A stretch of DNA of 64,000 nt from the NCBI RefSeq assembly GCF_013314895.1, contig NZ_JABTYE010000010.1, forward strand, positions 1-64,000. The letters run 5' to 3'. This document shows positions 36,656-45,502 of this stretch, in pieces (position 1 is the first letter of the stretch; each line of letters begins with the position of its first letter). A program made the translations under genes and the position numbers. The stretch is from Cupriavidus gilardii. Lineage in GTDB: Bacteria > Pseudomonadota > Gammaproteobacteria > Burkholderiales > Burkholderiaceae. Under the pieces are notes generated by a model. The model was not told the origin of the DNA, made no database searches, and saw nothing but the letters and a program-made list of their open reading frames with translations.

Positions 36656-37807
36656 TCAGATGGGGTCGACCGCGAACGCCGGCATCGTTTCCCCCGCGGC
36701 AGTCGCGGCGATATATTTCTCCACCACGTCCAGCGCCTCGGCGATGGTGACGTGCATGTCCAGATACCGATAGGTGCCGAGCCGGCCGACGAACGTCACA
36801 TGCGTTTCCGCGCGCGCTCTGTCGATGTATCGCGCCAGCTGCGCCTTTTCGTTGACCAGACGAATCGGGTAGTAAGGCGTATCGCCTTCCTCGCAGAACC
36901 GGCTGTATTCCTTGAAGATCACGGTCGGCTCGTGACTTTCCCACGGCGCAAAATGCTTGTGTTCCGAGATGCGAGTCCACGGCACGTCGATATCGCCGTA
37001 GTTGATCACCGCATTGCCCTGGTAATCGCCCTGATGGCGCTCTTCGGCGAAATCGAGCGTTCGGTATCCGAGCCGGCCGTCCGAATAGCCGAACCAGCCG
37101 TCGATCGGACCGCTGTAGAACAGGTGGCCATACCCGGCCGCCATATCGCGCGACATGGCAGTATTCAGGTGCACCGTGATGGCCGGGTGTTCCAGCATCT
37201 TCTCCACGATGTAGGTGTACCCGTTTCGGGGCATGCCCTGGAACGTGCTGGCGTAGTAGTTGTCGTCGTAGTTGAAGCGAACAGGCAACCGTTTCAGAAT
37301 GCTCGCCGGCAGTTCCGAGGGATGCATGCCCCATTGCTTCATGGTGTATCCCTTGAAGAAGGCCTCATACAGGTCGCGCCCCACAAAGCGCAGCGCCTGC
37401 TCCTCGAAGGTCTTCGGCTCGACGATGGAGGTGTCGGCCTGGGATTCCAGAAACGCCTGCGCCTGCGCCGGCGAGAACGTCTTGCCAAAGAACTGGTTGA
37501 TGGTCAGCAGATTGACCGGCAGCGAAAAGACACGCCCCTGCGTGATGGCCTTCACCCGGTTCGTAAAGGGCATGAATTCATCGAACTGCTGAATGTAGTT
37601 CCAGACCCGTTCGTTGCTCGTATGGAAGATATGCGGGCCATACTTGTGGATCAGGATGCCGGTCTCGGCATCGCGCACCGCATGGCAATTGCCGGCGACA
37701 TGGCTCCGTGCCTCGAAGACGTCGATCTCATACTCCCCCGTCAGCGCCAGTTCTCGCGCGATCACTGCGCCTGACAGGCCCGCACCCGCAACAGCGATCC
37801 TCTTCAT
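36656..37807 (-). CDS. glf: UDP-galactopyranose mutase
   Basis: This 383-residue FAD enzyme makes UDP-galactofuranose, the donor of Galf residues. The dinucleotide motif is AVAGAGLSGAVIA (residues 4-16). The family segments KYGPHIFHTSN, YTMKQWG, FNYDDNYYASTFQGMPRNGYT and GRLGTYRYLDMHVTI are visible. ATG 37807 follows AAAGGAGCGG, a strong ribosome site; an upstream ATG at 37822 is weaker. It is followed by wecB1 and preceded by the 1102-residue protein. Its presence means the module-1 polysaccharide probably contains Galf. Confidence 0.94.
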   Translation of the reverse strand: MKRIAVAGAGLSGAVIARELALTGEYEIDVFEARSHVAGNCHAVRDAETGILIHKYGPHIFHTSNERVWNYIQQFDEFMPFTNRVKAITQGRVFSLPVNLLTINQFFGKTFSPAQAQAFLESQADTSIVEPKTFEEQALRFVGRDLYEAFFKGYTMKQWGMHPSELPASILKRLPVRFNYDDNYYASTFQGMPRNGYTYIVEKMLEHPAITVHLNTAMSRDMAAGYGHLFYSGPIDGWFGYSDGRLGYRTLDFAEERHQGDYQGNAVINYGDIDVPWTRISEHKHFAPWESHEPTVIFKEYSRFCEEGDTPYYPIRLVNEKAQLARYIDRARAETHVTFVGRLGTYRYLDMHVTIAEALDVVEKYIAATAAGETMPAFAVDPI

Positions 37808-37818
37808 GGCCGCTCCTT

Positions 37819-40800
37819 TCAAAGGATGCGAAAGTTCCGATTCAGCTCATTGCTGATCGCCCAGTTGGTCCGTTGCCACCACTGCATCAATTCACGCTTC
37901 GCGGTGTCGTCATCGCTGTAGGTCAGGTAGAACCAGGCGTGATGAAACGCGATATTGAGCAGATAAGGTCGACGCTCCGAACTCGCGGGCAACGACTCAT
38001 ACAGCGAAATGATGTTTCGCAGAATCCTGTGGTTGTCCGGCGCGCGCTTTCGTGCCACCTCGGGCGCGACCGACTGTCCCGGTCTGCCTATGTAGTAGCG
38101 GTAGAGCGCGAGATTTTCGTAAGCGACCTTGCCGATGAATTTCTGCGGGAAGGCGATGTATTCCTGGTCCACATAGAACGACTTTTCCGTGATGCGGATG
38201 TCGTTGTCCTTCAGCAAACTCGTGCGGTAGGTGATGGCGTGCATGTGCGCATAGGACAGGCTCGAGTTGTCGACCATCAACTGCCGGTAGAAGTCGGCCA
38301 CCGCATAGTCCCTTTCCTCCAGCCGTTCGGCATAAGAGACCAGTTCACTGCGACCGCCGTCGAAGCTGCGCAGGTAGTTGGTGACCACCATGTCGGCGTC
38401 CACCTTTTGCAGATAGTGCAGGTGCTCCGTCAGGTCCACCGGGTCCAGCCAATCGTCGGCATCGACGACCTTGAAGTATTTGCCCGTCGCCTCCCGAATG
38501 CCGACGTTGATGCACGAGCCATGGCCGCCGTTCTCCTTGTCGATGACCCTGACGGTTTCGGGATACTTCTTCTCGTATTCCCGCGCCAACTCCAGGGAGC
38601 CGTCCCTGGACCCGTCGTTGACCACGATCACCTCCAGCCGGCCGAGCTGAGAAGGCGCGACCATGCTGTCCATGCAGCGCGGCAGCAATGCCTCCATGTT
38701 GTAGGTCGGTACCACCACCGTCAGCAATTTGCCGTCTGTGGTGTTCACCATGGAGAGCATTGCCGTTTCGATGGCCCTGGCGCGCGATGCCCAAGTATTG
38801 GCCTCCGCGTCGCGGCGCAGCCTTTCGCGATGCTCCGGATCGTTCTTCAGCGTCAGCGCATGACTGACCTTGGCCACAAAGTCCTCCTCGTCCTCGGCGA
38901 CCAGGCACGACTCGTACTTGCGGCACTCGTCCATGCCACTGGTCACCACCGGAATGCCCTGCGCCATGTATTCGAACATCTTCAATGGCGAAACCGACTT
39001 GGTCAGCTCGTACTCGCGGAACGGCACGATCCCCGCATCGAAGAATCGCGAGAAGTACTTGAGACGGTGGTATTTCTGCGCCGGCAGAATGTGAACGTTG
39101 GGCAGTTCGGAAATACGGCTCTGGGCAAAGGCGCCCTTTCCCCATTCGTAGTCGTAGCCGATCATGACGATGTTCACATCGGGACGAGCGCGGGACAGTG
39201 CCTTGATCAGGTCGTAGTTCATCCAGGCGGCGAAGCTTCCGTAGTAACCCACGATTGGCTTGCCTTCCTCGACGATTGGCTGAATCTCCTCCGGAACCGG
39301 AGCGTTGTCTTCCAGCGTCCAGTCTTCCAGCCGCACCCCGTTCGGCGCGCAGATCAGGTTCCGCTTGCGGTAACGCGAACACTGCCGATAGAGATTGTCG
39401 GCCGACGCCACCACCAGCACGTCCTCGTCCCGCAACAGATATTCATGACGCAGCAGACAGAAATCCGAAATCCCCGGATTGATTTCCTTCGAGATTTCGT
39501 CGATGAAGTCGTACATGAAGGTGTAGCCCAACCGCTTCAACCGCTCGATATCATGCAGCGTGGTGCCCGGCTCCGTTCCGACAAGGTGATAGAACAGCGG
39601 CGCCTTGCTCTCCACCGCGAGCAGGTCGATAAACTGGCGCCAGATATCGCGATCGTCGAAATTGACCAGGAAGAGGTGCTCACTGTCGCGCTTGATGCAG
39701 TCCGTGAAGTCTTCCTGGTAGACCGGGTTCATGGCGCAGAGCACCAGATAACCGGCAGACATCAGGTAATCGGCGATATGGTGAGGCCGCTGCTTGAAGA
39801 CCTCATGCCATCCCATGCAGCATGACCCCATGACGAAGACGCCCGCGTACTGCCTGTCGCGCAGGTAGGCCAGCAGCTCGTCGGCGCGTCCGTTCGCCCG
39901 TACGTCAACGCGCATTACCGCGTGCTCGGCCGGTGCAAAGCTCTGCGCCCTGGACAGGTAGGCTCGGGTTCGATCCAGAGCCACGCGCGGCCCGTATAGC
40001 CGCATGTAGTTAAGGAACAGTCCGAGATTGCGTCGGTTGGCGTTACGCGCACAGCGGGCCAGGAACCGTCCGCCGCGAAACAGCGTGCGGACACCGCGAT
40101 AGCGCAGCGACCCTTCCGGCAAGACCCGCTTGCGTACCCGGTGCAGTACCGTCAGGTACCGCCATCCTCTGGTGGCCTTGATCGTCGCCAATTCCCGTGC
40201 CACTCCCTGAAGTTCCTGGTCGCGGGTTGCCAGAACGTCGCGGATCCGCTGAAGTTCGTTCCTGCCCTCGGCGACTTGCGCGTACAGCCGGGACGATCGC
40301 TTCTTCTCGGCGCGAAGGTCGCCCGCAAGTGCGCTGATCCGGGCCTCACGCTCTTCGATCGCATCGTTCAGCTGCGCAATGCTGGCATCGCGATTCGCAA
40401 GCGCCTGCTCCGTATCGACGAGACGGTCGCGCAGCGCCGTAGCATGTTCATCGGTGATGCTAAGGTCTTTGAGAACGAGCCCGCTATCAGCCAGAAAGCT
40501 GGTACGTGCATAGACAAGCAGGATTTGCAGGCCCGGCCAGTAGCACGGGTGGTGCCGGCTGGCGTCGATCACTGTGGAATGGACCAGCGCGTAATCGGGC
40601 GACGGCGCAAAGGCGAGGTTCGATGCTTCGAACGTATGGTGATGCTCCGGGTGCCGTTCAAACTCCCGGTAAGGCAAAAGCAGAATCACGCATTTTCTTG
40701 AGGCCGACAGCAGGCGTTGCAGCGTCGATTGCGGGTCGCGGAAATGCTCCAGCGTGTTGGACGAGAACACGACGTCGTACTGTTGCGACGGCGTGGCGGC

Positions 40801-41127
40801 CATCAACCAATCTTCCACTAGGAAGGTGAGCTGCGGGTAAAAGGAGACCGCCTTTCGGATAGCGGCATCGGAGAAGTCGATGCCGGTGACAGATTCGGCG
40901 CCGAAATGGTCCGCCAGGACGTCGGTGCCATCACCCTCCGCACAGCCCCAGTCGCATATCGTCATGCGCTGAGCTCGGGCCAGTTGCAGGAACCACGAGG
41001 GCAGATTCTGGATGGCCATCCGCGCGAAGTAACGGGATTGCTGCCGCCCTTTCTTGGTATCCCAATCCGTCTCAAAGCGCAGGTCCCAGTACTGCTTGTC
41101 GTTGATCTCGATGTCATCCTTGTACAC
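37819..41127 (-). CDS. three-module protein: methyltransferase, coiled coil, two glycosyltransferases
   Basis: This 1102-residue protein links four parts. Residues 1-210 are a class I SAM methyltransferase (TICDWGCAEGDGTDVLA at 56-72, VTGIDFSDAAI, FSSNTLEHF). Residues about 225-318 form a long coiled coil rich in E, R, A and L, ending in a TRGWRYLTVLHRVRKRV linker. Residues about 405-790 are a GT-B glycosyltransferase of the QRPH class (WHEVFKQRPHHIADYL; CAPNGVRLEDW; SVSPLKMFEYMAQGIPVV). Residues about 801-1100 are a family-2 glycosyltransferase (TVVVPTYNMEALLP; VNDGSRDGS; the DxD-like VVDADDW). Its start overlaps wzt1 by 14 bases. The order suggests a WbdD-like cap-and-ruler region fused to the chain-building transferases of the same O-polysaccharide. 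Confidence 0.85.
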   Translation of the reverse strand: MYKDDIEINDKQYWDLRFETDWDTKKGRQQSRYFARMAIQNLPSWFLQLARAQRMTICDWGCAEGDGTDVLADHFGAESVTGIDFSDAAIRKAVSFYPQLTFLVEDWLMAATPSQQYDVVFSSNTLEHFRDPQSTLQRLLSASRKCVILLLPYREFERHPEHHHTFEASNLAFAPSPDYALVHSTVIDASRHHPCYWPGLQILLVYARTSFLADSGLVLKDLSITDEHATALRDRLVDTEQALANRDASIAQLNDAIEEREARISALAGDLRAEKKRSSRLYAQVAEGRNELQRIRDVLATRDQELQGVARELATIKATRGWRYLTVLHRVRKRVLPEGSLRYRGVRTLFRGGRFLARCARNANRRNLGLFLNYMRLYGPRVALDRTRAYLSRAQSFAPAEHAVMRVDVRANGRADELLAYLRDRQYAGVFVMGSCCMGWHEVFKQRPHHIADYLMSAGYLVLCAMNPVYQEDFTDCIKRDSEHLFLVNFDDRDIWRQFIDLLAVESKAPLFYHLVGTEPGTTLHDIERLKRLGYTFMYDFIDEISKEINPGISDFCLLRHEYLLRDEDVLVVASADNLYRQCSRYRKRNLICAPNGVRLEDWTLEDNAPVPEEIQPIVEEGKPIVGYYGSFAAWMNYDLIKALSRARPDVNIVMIGYDYEWGKGAFAQSRISELPNVHILPAQKYHRLKYFSRFFDAGIVPFREYELTKSVSPLKMFEYMAQGIPVVTSGMDECRKYESCLVAEDEEDFVAKVSHALTLKNDPEHRERLRRDAEANTWASRARAIETAMLSMVNTTDGKLLTVVVPTYNMEALLPRCMDSMVAPSQLGRLEVIVVNDGSRDGSLELAREYEKKYPETVRVIDKENGGHGSCINVGIREATGKYFKVVDADDWLDPVDLTEHLHYLQKVDADMVVTNYLRSFDGGRSELVSYAERLEERDYAVADFYRQLMVDNSSLSYAHMHAITYRTSLLKDNDIRITEKSFYVDQEYIAFPQKFIGKVAYENLALYRYYIGRPGQSVAPEVARKRAPDNHRILRNIISLYESLPASSERRPYLLNIAFHHAWFYLTYSDDDTAKRELMQWWQRTNWAISNELNRNFRIL

Positions 41128-42484
41128 GGGTCACCTCCTGGGTGATATCCGGTTGAAACACGCCGAACAGGCGTGCCGCGGCCGAGGACGAGAAGTAATG
41201 CGCACCCTCGAGGTACTCGTAATAGTGAATGGCGGGACTTGCGCGGTTCTCTACCGCCGCGACCAGTAGATAGCGCCCCGTGACGAGCGGATTGCGAAAG
41301 CGAAAGGCAACGCGATACGAGCCGCTGTCCGAATCGAACCGCATGCGTTTCTGATCGTGGGTGGAAGAGACGATGAGGTCGCTACCCTTCAGGTCCTTGA
41401 TCGAGAAAGCCACGCTGAGATCCTCTCTCTCCAACACTTGAGGCGGGCGGAACTCGATACGCACTTCGATGTCTTCGCCGAGCTCAAAGACGTCGGCCCG
41501 CTGTCCGTCCGCCCCGTAAATGCCGGCGTTCCGGATACAGCCGATGTGCGAGCCCCAGTGCGTAACCGGCTTGGTGTCGTAGCCCTTCTGGCTTTCGGAA
41601 TGATCGTGCGGCGAGCCAACGGCCGCACCCATCGTCGCTTCTTCCAGTTCTGCGATATCCCCCTCGAAAAGGTGCCCCATGAAACTCCCTGTCACCGGAA
41701 ACACATCGCCATCCATGCGTAGCCTTCCCTCATCCAACCATATAGCCCTGTCGCACAAGGTTCTCACCGAGCCGACGTCGTGGCTGACAAAGAGAATGGT
41801 CGTTCCCTGTTGCTGCAGGGTTTTGATTCGCTTCATGCACTTGGCTTGGAATCGCACGTCCCCAACCGACAAGGCTTCGTCAACAATCAAAATGTCGGGG
41901 TCGACGCTGATCGCCACCGCAAAGGCCAAGCGAACATACATGCCGCTTGAGTAGGTCTTGACCGGCTGCTCGATGAAACCGCCGATATCGGCGAAGGCGG
42001 CGATGTCGTCGAAGCGAGCGTCCATTTCAGACCGGGTGAAGCCCTGGATTGCCCCGTTGAGATAAACGTTCTCTCGCCCGGTGAACTCCGGATTGAAGCC
42101 CGCGCCCAGCTCGAGCAACGCAGAGACTCGCCCGTGGGTCTCCACGGTGCCCAATGTTGGGGTCAACGTCCCGCAGATGATCTGCAGCAGCGTGGATTTC
42201 CCGGACCCGTTGCGCCCGATCACACCCACGGTTTCGCCCTTTCGAATTCCAAACGACACATCGTGAAGCGCCCAGAACTCCCGGAAGTAGTCGACGGCAC
42301 GCATGCCTACCAGCCGCCTCAACTTTGGCAGGATGAACTGCTTCAAGCGGGCACGCCCGGATTCGTATATCTCATAGCGCTTCCCCAAGCCCGCCGCCCG
42401 AATAGCGAAAGGCCTGGTTTCCGCCGCAACAGTCTGCGACGTCGGACTCTCGATCGCCTCGAGCACTTCGACGTTAGAGGACAT
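41114..42484 (-). CDS. wzt: ABC transporter ATPase for polysaccharide export with C-terminal carbohydrate-binding-like domain (Wzt), copy 1
   Basis: This 456-residue protein has an ATPase half (Walker A GRNGSGKSTLLQ, signature YSSGMYVRLAFA, Walker B ILIVDEALSVGD, switch histidine FVSHD; residues about 100-270). A C-terminal domain of about 170 residues resembles the immunoglobulin-like carbohydrate-recognition domain of Wzt, which binds the modified end of finished O-polysaccharide. The ATG at 42484 overlaps the wzm1 stop by 11 bases, the same overlap as in module 2. Its 3' end overlaps the 1102-residue protein gene by 14 bases. It would energise export of undecaprenyl-linked polymer. Confidence 0.92.
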   Translation of the reverse strand: MSSNVEVLEAIESPTSQTVAAETRPFAIRAAGLGKRYEIYESGRARLKQFILPKLRRLVGMRAVDYFREFWALHDVSFGIRKGETVGVIGRNGSGKSTLLQIICGTLTPTLGTVETHGRVSALLELGAGFNPEFTGRENVYLNGAIQGFTRSEMDARFDDIAAFADIGGFIEQPVKTYSSGMYVRLAFAVAISVDPDILIVDEALSVGDVRFQAKCMKRIKTLQQQGTTILFVSHDVGSVRTLCDRAIWLDEGRLRMDGDVFPVTGSFMGHLFEGDIAELEEATMGAAVGSPHDHSESQKGYDTKPVTHWGSHIGCIRNAGIYGADGQRADVFELGEDIEVRIEFRPPQVLEREDLSVAFSIKDLKGSDLIVSSTHDQKRMRFDSDSGSYRVAFRFRNPLVTGRYLLVAAVENRASPAIHYYEYLEGAHYFSSSAAARLFGVFQPDITQEVTRVQG

Positions 42485-43307
42485 CGGCGAACCCCTTGCG
42501 CGTCTTCTGGAACCACCAAAAGCCGAACCAAGCAACAGCGATGCTAACTGCGGCATACACGAACAAGACCGACCAGTCCGGGGACTGCCCCAGTACCAAA
42601 ACCTTGCGACTCTCTTCGATGATCGCCGTCAGCGGATTGAGCTGCATCCAGAACTGGTATTGGGCGGGCAGCGCGGAGACTGGGAAGAAGACGGGTGACA
42701 GAAAAAGCAGGACGGTGGCGGCGATGCCTGTGACTTGAGCGACATCCCGAACAAAGACTCCGAGCGAGGAGAGGAACCAGGCGAAGCCCATTGAGCCGAG
42801 GGCAAGGGGCACGACGACCAATGGATAGTAGATGGCTGTCCATGGTAGTGATCCGGTGATCACAACCTGCGCGACTAGCAGCACGAGTAGGCTGATACCG
42901 GAATGAAGCAGCGATGCGCCGAATGCCACCAAGGGTAGTATTTCCAACGGAAACACCACTTTTTTGACGTAGTTGGCATTCCCTGTGATGACGGTCGGCG
43001 AGCGCATGATGCACTCCGCGAACAGCCCGTGCACGATCATCCCAACGAAAAGCATAATGGCGAAGTCACCTTTACTCTGAGCTCCGGCCGATGTCCCCCA
43101 ACGCGCATTGAACACCTCCGAGAACACAAAGGTATAAACCGTCAGCATAAGAATGGGGTTGAAGAATGACCACGCCAGACCCATCACGGATCCCTTGTAG
43201 CGCCCGATGACTTCGCGCTTTGTCATCTGGATAATGAGATCGCGGTTCCGATGGAGGCTGCCAAGGAGATGGAGCGGACTAGTAGCGACCGAGACGTGCG
43301 GGTTCAT
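42474..43307 (-). CDS. wzm: ABC transporter permease for polysaccharide export (Wzm), copy 1
   Basis: This 277-residue permease of the ABC-2 type (about six TM segments) partners wzt1. It has the family opening LIIQMTKREVIGRYKGSVMGLAWSF and the closing segment QKTRKGFADVL, which is identical at its end to the module-2 permease. The ATG at 43307 lies behind GGAGGCG; longer upstream frames are not conserved. It is the first gene of module 1, facing the 2.2-kb gene-poor region that should hold the promoter. Confidence 0.92.
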   Translation of the reverse strand: MNPHVSVATSPLHLLGSLHRNRDLIIQMTKREVIGRYKGSVMGLAWSFFNPILMLTVYTFVFSEVFNARWGTSAGAQSKGDFAIMLFVGMIVHGLFAECIMRSPTVITGNANYVKKVVFPLEILPLVAFGASLLHSGISLLVLLVAQVVITGSLPWTAIYYPLVVVPLALGSMGFAWFLSSLGVFVRDVAQVTGIAATVLLFLSPVFFPVSALPAQYQFWMQLNPLTAIIEESRKVLVLGQSPDWSVLFVYAAVSIAVAWFGFWWFQKTRKGFADVL

Positions 43308-43978
43308 CTCGCGCCTCCATGTTTGCGAGCCGGGATGCTGCGGGATAGCCAGGGCGCGTTTCCGCCGGTCTCCCCAGCGGGGGTGTGTTGATAGCAAAAA
43401 GCGAGTGGCAACGCGTTCTCCAGAAAGCCCCGGATCATGAGCCAGACCACGGGCGCTTAGGTTTCCATTCTTAGGTGTCGTCGGCGGCCCGTCGCGGAGC
43501 TCTTGACCGTTATAGTTCAACGCCGATTGTGTGCTGCCGGCGGACAACGTGGATTGTGGTCGGTGGCGCTGGGACATCGGCCATTTCCTCCCACGATATC
43601 GGGCGCGGCTCCATTAGGCCATCATACGGATGACCGGTGGCGTACCACGCCCGAACGTTAAGCCGACGAGGCATGATCGTCTAGCCCTCGGGGGGCTTAG
43701 GTATCACTGCGGAGGCGGTGCAAGTACGGCTGGTTGCCATCAGCTGCTAAGGAGCTTGTGAGGACGACTCTATCGCTAATGAGTGCGGCATGCTGAACAT
43801 GAGCAAAAGGCGTCGGGATGGTGTTGGGTTCTCAGGGCACCTGTCGGCTTTCTACCGACTTTGGCTTAGGCGTGTGTCCACTTGGATCCGCTCGATTGGA
43901 GAAGCTGAAGGCCGCCATGTAACGGCCCAATGAAATGCTGCGCAAGTCACAATAAAGAAAGCGACGTTGACCACGAAG
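43308..43978. other. gene-poor region upstream of wzm1
   Basis: No supportable gene is visible in these 671 bases. The lower-GC sequence and abundant stop codons suggest decayed DNA. The promoter of the module-1 operon must lie here; a TATAAC box on the minus strand near 43509-43514 is the only candidate noted, without a good -35. Confidence 0.5.
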
Positions 43979-44220
43979 ATGGAAGGAGTCATCAAATGCT
44001 GGACAGCCAAGCGCGAGGGCGCGCCCATGCTTGACGTAATTCAGGGCAAGACCACCGTGGCGGATGCGAGCCTCACTACGACCTGTCGCCATCGGAGGAG
44101 AACAGTGAGTCGATGACGGCAAGCAGCGTATGGACAACGCCTTGCGAGCCAATCCCCGGTGTACGCAGCAGTACGAGCGCCAGCTGAAAGGCCTGCAAGA
44201 GGCGTACGCCGAGCTACAAG
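43979..44220 (+). pseudogene. IS2-like OrfA remnant
   Basis: From ATG 43979 the translation resembles an IS2-type OrfA: IKCWTAKREG, DVIQGKTTVADAS, then after a frameshift HYDLSPSE, and in another frame DGKQRMDNALRANP, QQYERQLKGLQEAYAELQ. These match the order and spacing of the helix-turn-helix and leucine-rich part of IS2 OrfA proteins. At least two frame changes interrupt it. Confidence 0.72.
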
Positions 44221-44867
44221 CCGGTGAAGTGGGCGCCGAAGGTCGATCCCAAGTTCGCTGCGCCGGTCAAGGCCACGATCGATGAGTCGCCGTCGCCTGG
44301 GTACCGGACGGTTGCCAGTTGTTGGGGTTCACCGAGAACGCGGTGCAGCGGGTGTTCCAGTTGATGGGGCTAGCAGCTTTGCAAACGCCCCATAGGGTTA
44401 AGGCGTCGCATCGGGGCCCTGCCAACGGTGACTACGATGCCCTATGAACGCTGGTCGACTGATCTGTGCCGAACCTGGGCGGGCCGCGATGGCTTGGCCA
44501 CGTTGGCCCTCGTGATTGACTGCCATAGCCGACAGTTGCTGAGCTCGCATCTGTCGCGCAGCGGCAATGGCTGCACCGCTTGCAGAGCCTTGGAGCACGC
44601 CCCGACCGCCGGTACGCTGGGCCGGGTGCCGGCGTGTTTCTACTGCGCTCGCACAATGGCTTGGTAATCATTAGCCGCAGCTACCGCATCAGTACGCGGC
44701 TATGCGAACGGCCGATTCGCACGCTCAATGAGAACTGCGCTCATCGCCACCGCTTCGAAACTTTGCAGCATGCCAGCCGCGTAATTGGGCGCTTTTACGA
44801 ACACCAGCGCCCGCAGCAAGCGCTTCGAATCAAGACACCGGCTGAGGCGTTTTCATTAACCGCTTAA
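44221..44867 (+). pseudogene. IS2-like OrfB (transposase catalytic) remnant
   Basis: Fragments in successive frames read WAPKVDPKFAAPVKATIDE, SPGYRTVA, LLGFTENAVQRVFQLMG, then PYERWSTDLCRTWAGRDG and LATLALVIDCHSRQLLSSHLSRSG. After a further shift come FLLRSHNGLV, CAHRHRFETLQHASRVIG, and HQRPQQALRIKTPAEAF before a stop at 44865. This follows IS3-family transposase order. The second catalytic Asp is His and a stretch before the last catalytic segment is missing. Confidence 0.75.
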
Positions 44868-45502
44868 CCAGAGCAAATTCCACTAGCTCATGACCGCTAT
44901 ACCGATCGTGGGCCCGGGTGCTGGGCATCGCCTTGCTTACGTTTATCGCGCCACGGCTGCTCGATCAGGGCTGGATGCGGGGCGATAGCGGGGACGCCGG
45001 GCACGGCTTAGATACAAACTAACGCGGATAGAAAACTCGCTCGGCTACATTGCCAATCACGGCGGTTCCAGCAAAAATACGTTCCGCCCACTGGCTCTAC
45101 GGCGAAACACCATCTTTAGCGATACACACCACACGAACGTGACACTCGCATAACATGACACAAAGCCGGCGACAAAAGGCGGGGCGTCGAACAGTTTGAC
45201 CAGGATTGTGAAAGTCAGCATGTGGACCTCCACCCCATCCGCGACACCATGGCAAGATTAGAGAGACTCGCGCCAGCTGCAGCATCGATTCCATGGAGCA
45301 TTTTGTCGACATACCGGACAAGGCAGCAGCTGCGCGGTTCGCCCAGGAAGCAATCGCCAGGGTAAATCCGCGCCACATGAATCATCCTCTTGCAAAGCCT
45401 CTATGTTGTGACCGTGCAAAGTCGGATAGCGAAGAGCAAGAATGATAATTCTTTTGTGGAATCGCCTTCCGTCTCAATACGGATCTATGCAAACTGTCCC
45501 GC
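44868..45502. other. gene-poor region between IS remnant and wecA
   Basis: No supportable gene in these 635 bases. A short plus-strand stretch (about 44918-45023) translates like a membrane helix followed by polar sequence (GIALLTFIAPRLLDQGWMRGDSGDAG) but lacks a start and family identity; it may be a fragment of a lost gene. Other frames are full of stops. Confidence 0.5.

Larger units (their letters stand above)
43979..44867 (+). mobile_element. decayed IS3-family (IS2-like) element
   Basis: Pieces of both transposase reading frames can be followed across three frames in the normal order orfA then orfB, on the plus strand against the surrounding operons. No clear terminal inverted repeats or target duplication were found. 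The transposase catalytic aspartate of the SDNG motif has become SHNG, and about 20 residues near the end of the catalytic core are deleted, so the element is inactive. Confidence 0.75.

Noticed and set aside
45097-45378. Minus-strand 93-residue open frame between the IS remnant and wecA
   Set aside because: No family pattern, no ribosome site, in a decayed region.
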